Source of the DNA: Streptomyces sp. NBC_01463
Lineage (GTDB): Bacteria > Actinomycetota > Actinomycetes > Streptomycetales > Streptomycetaceae
Direction: 5' to 3'
DNA: 64,000 bases
Assembly: GCA_036227345.1 (NCBI GenBank)
Contig: CP109468.1
Location: 1,488,001 to 1,552,000 of the forward strand
A program made the position numbers and the translations under genes. The notes beneath the pieces were generated by a model that ran no database searches, was not told the DNA's origin, and saw nothing but the letters and a program-made list of their open reading frames with translations. This document shows, in pieces, positions 16,351 to 23,033 of this stretch (the first letter of the stretch is position 1; every line of letters begins with the position of its first letter).

Positions 16351-17280
16351 TCACTTCGGGTGGGTGACGAAACTCAGCACCTGGCGGAGAACGGATTCGG
16401 TGGTGAGTCCGCTCGCCTCCAGCAAGGACGTGTGGCTGCCGGGCGGGAGGAAGCCGGTCACGCCGACCGGGAGCCACGGGATGCCGCGGGCTCCGGCCGC
16501 CGCGGCGACCTGCGCTCCCATGCCGCCGGATGTCCACGCCTCCTCCAGCGTGACCAGCCACCGGCACTGCTCGGACACGGCCCGGCCGGCGGCTCCGGCG
16601 GATTCCGGGTCGACGGTGTGGACGTTGATGACCTGGGCGCTGTAGCCCGCCCCGGCGAGCCCCTGTGCGACCTCCAGGGCCGTGGCCAGGATCTCCGGTC
16701 CCGTGGCCACCAGGGCGATGTCGCTGCCGGGGCGGACCTCCTGGGGGATGCCGAGCTCCGGTGCGGGCAGGTCGGCGAAGACCGGCGAGGCCTTGCGTCC
16801 GAGTCTCAGGTAGGCCGGGCCGTCGTACTCCAGGCACTGTTCCAGCAGCGCGACGGCCTGGCGGGCGTCGGCCGGGACGACCACCCGCATGTGCGGCAGG
16901 GCGTTCATCAGCGCCAGGTCCTCGGTGGCGTGGTGCGTCGGCCCCAGCCAGCCGCCGCTGGCGCCTCCGTGGGTGCCGACGATGCACACCCGGCGCCGCG
17001 GATAGGCGATGTCGAGCTTGATGAACTCGAACGCCCGGCTCACCGAGAAGGCGGCGAACGTGCAGACCAGGGCGCGCCGTCCGCAGTGCTCGGCACCGGC
17101 GGCGAGCCCGATGGCGGCGTTCTCCGCGATGCCGACGTTGAGGTAGTCCATCTCGGGTGTCGGCTTGATGCTGCCCGTGTCGGTGTCGACGACCAGCACG
17201 TTGTGGCGTACGGCGAGTTCCGGCAGGGCGTCCGCGAAGACCGCCCGGGTGCTCACCCGTTCCGGCGTGATCTCAGGCAT
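16351..17280 (-). CDS. Transketolase C-terminal subunit
   Basis: A 309-residue protein matching the pyrimidine-binding and C-terminal domains of transketolase. The catalytic-Glu region is NVGIAENAAIGLAAG, and GTHGGASGGWLGPTHHA carries substrate/TPP-site residues. It works with the subunit encoded just upstream, with an 8-bp overlap (17273-17280). In DADH biosynthesis the split transketolase transfers a two-carbon unit to the carrier-bound semialdehyde. The lysW start follows only 19 bp downstream. Confidence 0.9.
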   Translation of the reverse strand: MPEITPERVSTRAVFADALPELAVRHNVLVVDTDTGSIKPTPEMDYLNVGIAENAAIGLAAGAEHCGRRALVCTFAAFSVSRAFEFIKLDIAYPRRRVCIVGTHGGASGGWLGPTHHATEDLALMNALPHMRVVVPADARQAVALLEQCLEYDGPAYLRLGRKASPVFADLPAPELGIPQEVRPGSDIALVATGPEILATALEVAQGLAGAGYSAQVINVHTVDPESAGAAGRAVSEQCRWLVTLEEAWTSGGMGAQVAAAAGARGIPWLPVGVTGFLPPGSHTSLLEASGLTTESVLRQVLSFVTHPK

Positions 17281-18118
17281 GGCCGGGCTCCCCCTTCGCG
17301 GTCGCGGTCGCCGCTGGAGCGGCGGGGCTCATGCTGGCCCTGACGCGCGCCCGCTTCCTCTCGGTGTCGAGCCGGACGAAGTGGGAGGAGGCCCGGCCCG
17401 CGAGGGCTCCCACGCCCCTGGCCTTGACCGTGCGGCAGACCACCGCCGTCGGCCCCTGCGTACGGACCGCATCGTCGAGGACCGAGCAGAGTGCCGCCAG
17501 GTCGTGGCCGTCCACCTCGACGGTGTGCCAGCCGAAGCCGGCCCAGCGGTCGGCCACCGGTGCGCCGTCGCTCACCTCGTGCACGGCCCCGGTCTGCTGG
17601 AAGCGGTTGACGTCGATCACCGCGACGAGGTTGGTCGCGTCCAGGGCACGGCTCACCTGGGCCGCCTCCCAGACCGTCCCTTCCTGGAGTTCTCCGTCAC
17701 CGAGGAGCACGAACGTGTGCGCGGGTGCCGGGCCGGCCTGGCGCTGCGCCCAGGACGTGCCGTTGGCCAGCGCGAGCCCGTGTCCGAGGGAGCCGGTGGC
17801 GAACTCGACCCCGGGGACGGTGACGTTGCCGTGCGTGGCGAGCCTGCTGCCAGGCCGGCAGAAGGTGGAGACCTCCTCGCGGGTGATGAACTCCCGCTCG
17901 GCGAGGGTGGCGTAGAGGGCCATCGCCGCATGGCCCTTGCTCAGCACGAAGACGTCCCGTTGCTTCCACTCGGGGTCGTCGGAGTCGATGTTCATCGTGT
18001 GGAAGAAGAGCGCGACCAGGATCTCGACGGCGGACATCGAACCGCCCAGGTGTCCGCCTTCGGGGCCCGTGCACATGTCGACGATGTGCTCACGGACGGC
18101 GCGTGCGCGGACTTCCAT
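17273..18118 (-). CDS. Transketolase N-terminal subunit
   Basis: The thiamine diphosphate-binding half of a split transketolase. EGGHLGGSMSAVEIL, SKGHAAMALYA and the TPP-magnesium motif GDGELQEG...DVNRFQQTG are all present. From ATG 18118 it has 281 residues. A CTG at 18154 that overlaps the aminotransferase stop (CTGA) and has GGAAGG upstream would add 12 residues and complete the usual N-terminal helix, so a CTG start is a serious alternative. It partners the gene at 16351. Confidence 0.9.
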   Translation of the reverse strand: MEVRARAVREHIVDMCTGPEGGHLGGSMSAVEILVALFFHTMNIDSDDPEWKQRDVFVLSKGHAAMALYATLAEREFITREEVSTFCRPGSRLATHGNVTVPGVEFATGSLGHGLALANGTSWAQRQAGPAPAHTFVLLGDGELQEGTVWEAAQVSRALDATNLVAVIDVNRFQQTGAVHEVSDGAPVADRWAGFGWHTVEVDGHDLAALCSVLDDAVRTQGPTAVVCRTVKARGVGALAGRASSHFVRLDTERKRARVRASMSPAAPAATATAKGEPGHA

Positions 18119-18150
18119 CTGCGCGATGCTCGGAAGGTGCTCGGTCCCGG

Positions 18151-19416
18151 TCAGCGGTCCGCACCTTCCGCGAGCTTCGCCAGGATCTCCCGGTGCGACC
18201 AGACCTTCTCGACGGCATCGGCGAAGCTCTGGAGCAACGGGCCCGCGTCGGGCGGAAGATGCCGCTGCTGAAGGGTGAAACTGCGGTCGATGACGTCCTG
18301 GGTGACGGGCCATGAGGCGGGCGTCTGGCGGCACAGGGTGCGCAGCGCCGGCTGCTCGGGGACCGGCATCATCTGGTACCTGGTGACCGGCATCCCCTCC
18401 GCGCGCAGGGCCCGCATCAGCAGGTTCCGTGCCGTCGCGGTGTCCACGCCGGGCAGCAGCCGCCCGAAGTCGACGACGAAGCGCAGGATGTGCCACGCGT
18501 GCTCGTATCCGTCCGGCTCCGACGGGCAGGTCAGTCCGTCGAGGGGGCGCAGCCGGGACAGGAAGGCCGTGACGTTGGACCGGCGGGCCGCGCGGTAGGC
18601 GTCGAACCGCTCCAGCTGGCTCGATGTGTACGCCGCCTGGACGTTGTTGAGTTTCGCGTTGAAGCCCAGCCGGTGACTCACGTAGCGGCGCGGACGGTCC
18701 GGGCGGATCGTCTCCCCGAACTGGCGCAGCTGGCGCATCCGTTCGGCGACGCGCTCGTCGTCGGTCACGACGAGTCCCCCTTCCCCGCAGGTGGGGAGGT
18801 TCTTCGTCATCTGCAGGCTGAACGTGGCCGTGTTGCCGGACGCGCCGGACGGGACGCCCAGGTAGCGGGCTCCCTGGGACTGCGCGGCGTCCTCGATCAC
18901 CACGCAGCCGTGGCGGCGCGCGATGTCGCCGATCGCGACCAGGTCGGCGCTGAGACCGTGCAGGTGGACCGGGACGACGGCCCTGGTCCGTTCCGTGATC
19001 TCGGCGGCCAGGCTGTCCGGGGTCATGGTGAAGGTGACCGGGTCGACGTCGGCGTACACCGGGGTCGCCCCCACGTGCACCACGGCCATCGCCGTCGCGA
19101 CGAAGGTGAGGGCGGGCACCACGACCTCGTCGCCGGGGCCCACCCCGTGTGCGAGGAGGGCCAGTTCGATGGCCGTGGTTCCGTTGCTGACGCCGACGCA
19201 GTGCCGCACGCCCAGGTAGTGCGCCCAGGACCGCTCCAGCCGTTCGACGGCGGTCTCCTGGGCCGTCCGGTCGGAGACCAGGACGTTCGAGTCCAGCACG
19301 GAGAGCACCGCCGCGCGGTCCGCGTCCGTCGTTCTCGGCCAGTGCACCGGCGCGAGCTCGCCCAGGACCGGTTCGCCTCCGGTGAGGGCCAGTTCGCCCG
19401 TCGGTCCGCTGTTCAT
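18151..19416 (-). CDS. DegT/DnrJ/EryC1-family PLP aminotransferase
   Basis: A 421-residue aminotransferase of the sugar-aminotransferase type. Visible motifs are SNGTTAIELAL, PALTFVATAMAV, IEDAAQSQGARY (PLP-contacting Asp near 176) and the Schiff-base Lys at K205 in FSLQMTKNL. It would aminate the ketone left by the transketolase, giving the second amino group of carrier-bound DADH. ATG 19416 overlaps the stop of the BtrH-like gene by four bases. Full length for the family. Confidence 0.9.
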   Translation of the reverse strand: MNSGPTGELALTGGEPVLGELAPVHWPRTTDADRAAVLSVLDSNVLVSDRTAQETAVERLERSWAHYLGVRHCVGVSNGTTAIELALLAHGVGPGDEVVVPALTFVATAMAVVHVGATPVYADVDPVTFTMTPDSLAAEITERTRAVVPVHLHGLSADLVAIGDIARRHGCVVIEDAAQSQGARYLGVPSGASGNTATFSLQMTKNLPTCGEGGLVVTDDERVAERMRQLRQFGETIRPDRPRRYVSHRLGFNAKLNNVQAAYTSSQLERFDAYRAARRSNVTAFLSRLRPLDGLTCPSEPDGYEHAWHILRFVVDFGRLLPGVDTATARNLLMRALRAEGMPVTRYQMMPVPEQPALRTLCRQTPASWPVTQDVIDRSFTLQQRHLPPDAGPLLQSFADAVEKVWSHREILAKLAEGADR

Positions 19417-20489
19417 CGGGGGTCCGCCCCTTCACCCGCGAGGACGAGCCGCCAGTCGGCGGCCAGTTGTTCGTAGGCGAGCACCAGCTCGGCGCCGCGA
19501 CGCGGGATCAGCTCGGTGATGCCGTCCGTCCGTGCCGCGTGGGCGCTGAGCAGCCGCACGTTGGACCACGCCGACACGACCCGGTCCGCGGACGCGGCCA
19601 CTTCGAGGAGGGGGGACTGCCGTGTCCGGTGCGCGCGTTCCTGAGCGAACCGGCCGTGCAGGAAGGCCTGCGCCTGCATCGTCCAGCCGAACGTGTAGGC
19701 GCTGCGGAGTGCCTCCGGATCGCCGCAGCTGTCCTGCAGGCGCTCCACGAAGCGGCGCAGTCCGGCCCGGCCGGTCCACACCCGGTCCGAGGGGCCGGCC
19801 GTACCGTTGGTCCAGCGGTCGAGGTTGCCCCGGACCGCCTGCGCGGTCGGGACGGTGCCGGATCCGTCCGGTTGCGGGCGCACCTTCGTCGTCAGGACGC
19901 GGCCGCCGATCTCCCGGCTGGAGAAGAACACGTCCTGGGTGTCCGACGGATTGCCGGACGTCCAGCTGTTCACTAAGTGCTCCGCGGACAACCATCCCTG
20001 GAATCCGGGTGGTTGCGCGTCGGAGACGTAGAACTCCACGTCGCCCGCGGGCGTCCGGCGCCAGCCCGGCACCACGACGAGGTGCGCGGCGTGCACGTCG
20101 TGGAAGGCGGGACGGAAGGGCAGGTGGTAGTTGTCCACCGCCACGATGACGCCGGAGTGCGTCTCGATCAGGCGGATCAGGTCGTCCGCGTCCGATCCCG
20201 TCGTCCAGGCGGACTCCACGTCGTGGTACGGGCAGAGGTCGGCCGCCACTCCGCGGCTGCTCTGCGCGGGACGGTAGAACTCCTCGCACATGACATCGCC
20301 GGGCGCGAACGCGAACTCGCAGGCCGCGCCGAGCACGTCGACCGGCTCCAGCCCGTGTTCCATCAGGACGCTGCCCAGCGTGGTGTGCAGGCAGCTCAAC
20401 GGGTCCTCGTACCACTGCGGGTAGGTACCGGTGACGCCGTCCCACCGGGCCGGGCGCGCTGTCGCTTCGGTCGTAGTGCCTGCGTTCAC
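19413..20489 (-). CDS. BtrH-like protein, candidate large subunit of the aziridine-forming enzyme
   Basis: A 358-residue protein resembling the BtrH N-terminal papain-like fold. DPLSCLHTTLGSVLMEHG carries C33, and AVDNYHLPFRPAFHDVHAAHLVVVPGW supplies conserved His/Asp positions; the C-terminal half is helical. BtrH-type proteins act on acyl groups held on carrier proteins. Its position between the DADH genes and a small beta-rich partner matches what I recall of AziU3/AziU2, which eliminate sulfate to close the azinomycin aziridine; this is inferred. It contains a rare TTA codon (19974-19976). Confidence 0.65.
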   Translation of the reverse strand: MNAGTTTEATARPARWDGVTGTYPQWYEDPLSCLHTTLGSVLMEHGLEPVDVLGAACEFAFAPGDVMCEEFYRPAQSSRGVAADLCPYHDVESAWTTGSDADDLIRLIETHSGVIVAVDNYHLPFRPAFHDVHAAHLVVVPGWRRTPAGDVEFYVSDAQPPGFQGWLSAEHLVNSWTSGNPSDTQDVFFSSREIGGRVLTTKVRPQPDGSGTVPTAQAVRGNLDRWTNGTAGPSDRVWTGRAGLRRFVERLQDSCGDPEALRSAYTFGWTMQAQAFLHGRFAQERAHRTRQSPLLEVAASADRVVSAWSNVRLLSAHAARTDGITELIPRRGAELVLAYEQLAADWRLVLAGEGADPR

Positions 20490-21082
20490 GGCCGGCTCCC
20501 CCGTATCTGCGGATCACTTGCGGAGTCGACGCCCGCCTGCCGGCCGACGAGCGTCATGGCGAAGAGGTGCACGGCCGGATTCCTGGGCAGCGACATGGCG
20601 CCGAGCGGTTTTCGCGACGTGACCGGGACGCGCTGGCACCAGAGGGTGATCCCGATGCGTTCCTGCACGTGGTGCGGGTAGTGGATGACGTCGGTGCGCA
20701 GCGCGAGATCCTCACCGAAGTCCGAGCGGCCCTCCCACAGGTCGGAGAGCGCCAACTGGTCCCGGTCCACCGTGCCGTTGGAGAAGTGCCAGGTGACGAC
20801 GTCCCTGACCCGGCGTTCGCCGCATCCGATGACGTAGAGCCAGTCCCACCGCCGCTCCGGGACCTCGATCCGCTGGCCGGAGCACACGACGTTGTCCGGT
20901 CCGCGGCCGTCGAGCGGGGCGCTGCGCAGCGGGACGTCGTCCACGACGATGTCCAGGGGCGCGGGCTGGGCCGGGAGCGAGTTGCGCCAGACGTTCAGCC
21001 GGCCTTCGGTGAGGTTCTCCGGTGTGGTCGCCGCCTGGTTGTTCAGAAAGGGGTCGAGCGCGAGTATCTGGTGAACGGTCAA
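20486..21082 (-). CDS. Small beta-rich protein, candidate AziU2-like partner
   Basis: A 198-residue protein with no firmly recognised family. Segments such as DNVVCSGQRIEVPERRWDWL followed by VIGCGERR look like a beta-sandwich similar to carbohydrate-binding jelly rolls. The start is probably the TTG at 21082 that overlaps the GNAT stop (TTGA), and its stop overlaps the BtrH-like start (ATGA 20486-20489). That tight coupling suggests a two-protein complex, possibly the sulfate-eliminating aziridine enzyme. No catalytic motif can be named. Confidence 0.6.
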   Translation of the reverse strand: MTVHQILALDPFLNNQAATTPENLTEGRLNVWRNSLPAQPAPLDIVVDDVPLRSAPLDGRGPDNVVCSGQRIEVPERRWDWLYVIGCGERRVRDVVTWHFSNGTVDRDQLALSDLWEGRSDFGEDLALRTDVIHYPHHVQERIGITLWCQRVPVTSRKPLGAMSLPRNPAVHLFAMTLVGRQAGVDSASDPQIRGSRP

Positions 21083-21651
21083 CGCAGTTCCTTCCGTACG
21101 AGCGCTCTGCGCTGCAGGCGGGGCTCGACGACGGTGAATCCGCAGGACTCGAAGGTGCTGACCCTGCCGTGGAAGCTGCCGCGTTCGAACTCGGGCTTCC
21201 GGTCGTCCTCGGGGTACGCCTCGATGAGTTCGGCCTTCTCGTCCCGGGCCCACTCCACCGCCCGGTCGATGAGCACCCTGGCCAGTCCCTGGTGCCGGTG
21301 CTCGCGGGCCAGGTAGAGACAGACGATGGACCAGATCCGCTCCGGGTCCTCGCCCTTGAAGAGCTTCGCCGCACGGGACGTGCGCAGCCTCGGGAAGGCC
21401 GGCCGGGGGCCGGCTCCGATCCAGCCGACGGGCACGCCGTCGACCGAGCCGATGACGCCCACCCGTTCACCGGACTCGACCAGGTCGCGCAGCTTCTCCT
21501 CGCGTGCCGCGGATCCGCAGGAGGAGCGTTCCTTGGCGGTCATGCGGAAGTAGGTGCACCAGCAGTTCTCCACGAGACCTTTCGGCCGGAAGAACGTGCC
21601 GACCTCGGGCCAGTCATTCGGTCCGACCACTTTGGTTTCGAAATCGCTCAT
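21079..21651 (-). CDS. GNAT-family N-acetyltransferase
   Basis: A 190-residue GNAT protein with the acetyl-CoA motif CLYLAREHRHQGLARVLIDRAVEW at about residues 110-133. ATG 21651 follows GGAAGG at a proper distance; an ATG at 21675 lacks one. It sits at the head of the coupled pair with the beta-rich and BtrH-like genes. It may acetylate an amino group of the product or an intermediate, as tailoring or self-resistance. Which one cannot be told. Confidence 0.8.
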   Translation of the reverse strand: MSDFETKVVGPNDWPEVGTFFRPKGLVENCWCTYFRMTAKERSSCGSAAREEKLRDLVESGERVGVIGSVDGVPVGWIGAGPRPAFPRLRTSRAAKLFKGEDPERIWSIVCLYLAREHRHQGLARVLIDRAVEWARDEKAELIEAYPEDDRKPEFERGSFHGRVSTFESCGFTVVEPRLQRRALVRKELR

Positions 21652-21701
21652 CGGTTCTGCCTTCCGCGTATGCAATCGTCGACCTTTTTCACCGGGGCCG
21701 G

Positions 21702-22928
21702 TTACTTCCAGGTCACTGCCAGCGGCAGACAGGTTACGCCGTTCAGGAAGTTCGAAATGAGATGCCGGGGATCACCGTCGAGAGACACGGATCGCACGTT
21801 CTTTCGCCAGAGATCGAAGAATATCCTCATGCCGAGTGCGGCGACGTGCTGTCCGATGCACCGGTGGACGCCGAGTCCGAATGCCAGATGGCGGTTCGGG
21901 GAGCGGTCCGGAATGAACCGGAACGGATCGGCGAACACCTCCTCGTCCCGGTTGGCCGAGCCGATCCAGGCGGAGACCAGGGCCCCCTCCGGCACCTCGG
22001 TCCCGGCGATCACGGTGTCCGCGGTGGCGCGCCGCAGCACATGGTTGACCGGACTCGCCCAGCGGAGCGCCTCGTCGATGAACCTCTGGTCCGTCTCCTC
22101 CTGGCGTGCGAACCAGGACCACAGCTCGTCGTCGCCGGCCAGCAGGATCAGCGTCTGGTTGATCGTCTGGGGCACGGTCGGATTGGCGCCCATGAGGAAC
22201 GCGTACGCGTTCAGCAGCGGCACGTCCCGGTCCGTGTCCCCCACCACCTGGGCCGTGGCCGGGCAGCGGCCGCTCACCGAGTCGGCGGGCGGGGAGTCCT
22301 CCAGGACGCCTCCGAGTACGGACATGATGGTCGTGTGCGCCTCGAAGAGGTCGAACCGGCGCTGGTACTCCGACCGGTCCGTGTCCACTCCGCCCATCGC
22401 ACGCACCGTCGCCCGGCCCGTGACGGCCCACTCCTGCTGCGGAATGCCCATCAGCAGCCCGGTGATCGTCATGGGCAGGGTGATCATGGCCTCGCAGAAG
22501 TCGAACGTCTCACGGCCGCGGACCGTCTCGAACAGCTCGGCCATGCGGTCCGTGATGCCCTGCTGGAGGCGCTGCGTCGCCTGCACCGTCATCAGCGGGG
22601 TGAAGTGCTGTTTGATGCCGGCGTGCAGCGGCGGGTCCGTGAGGTGGATCGCCGCCCCCGCCGCCACGTCGCCGTCCCCGCGCACCGTGAGCATGGTGCT
22701 GTACGCGGAGGAGAAGGCCTTGTGGTCGCCCAGGATCTCGCGGACGTCGGAGTAGCGCAGGGCCGCGAGGAATTCCTGGCCGTCGGGGGTCCGCTGCGGC
22801 TGGAGTCCGTCGCTCTTGCGCAGATCCCGCCACACGGAATGCATGTTCCGTGTCGCGTACTGCGACTCCTCGTAGAGGTCAGCCGTCATCATGTCCGAGG
22901 GTTCAGGACCCGTGAGAGAAACTCGCAT
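21702..22928 (-). CDS. Cytochrome P450
   Basis: A 408-residue bacterial P450. The heme loop FGLGVHRCIG has the ligand Cys at about C357, and the ExxR motif is EALR at 286-289. The I-helix reads MGANPTVPQT at about 246-255: Pro stands where the acid of the usual acid-Thr oxygen-activating pair is expected. ATG 22928 has GAAGGCGG upstream. No ferredoxin gene is adjacent. It probably oxidises the peptide or an amino acid on a carrier; the altered I-helix leaves room for non-hydroxylating chemistry. Confidence 0.87.
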   Translation of the reverse strand: MRVSLTGPEPSDMMTADLYEESQYATRNMHSVWRDLRKSDGLQPQRTPDGQEFLAALRYSDVREILGDHKAFSSAYSTMLTVRGDGDVAAGAAIHLTDPPLHAGIKQHFTPLMTVQATQRLQQGITDRMAELFETVRGRETFDFCEAMITLPMTITGLLMGIPQQEWAVTGRATVRAMGGVDTDRSEYQRRFDLFEAHTTIMSVLGGVLEDSPPADSVSGRCPATAQVVGDTDRDVPLLNAYAFLMGANPTVPQTINQTLILLAGDDELWSWFARQEETDQRFIDEALRWASPVNHVLRRATADTVIAGTEVPEGALVSAWIGSANRDEEVFADPFRFIPDRSPNRHLAFGLGVHRCIGQHVAALGMRIFFDLWRKNVRSVSLDGDPRHLISNFLNGVTCLPLAVTWK

Positions 22929-23033
22929 CGAAAGACCGCCTTCGCAGGGAATGCACGACACTCGAACAACACTCGTACGATCCGGTGGGGGCCGGGATCG
23001 TCGGCGGCGCTGCCGCCGGAACCGCAGTCCGGG

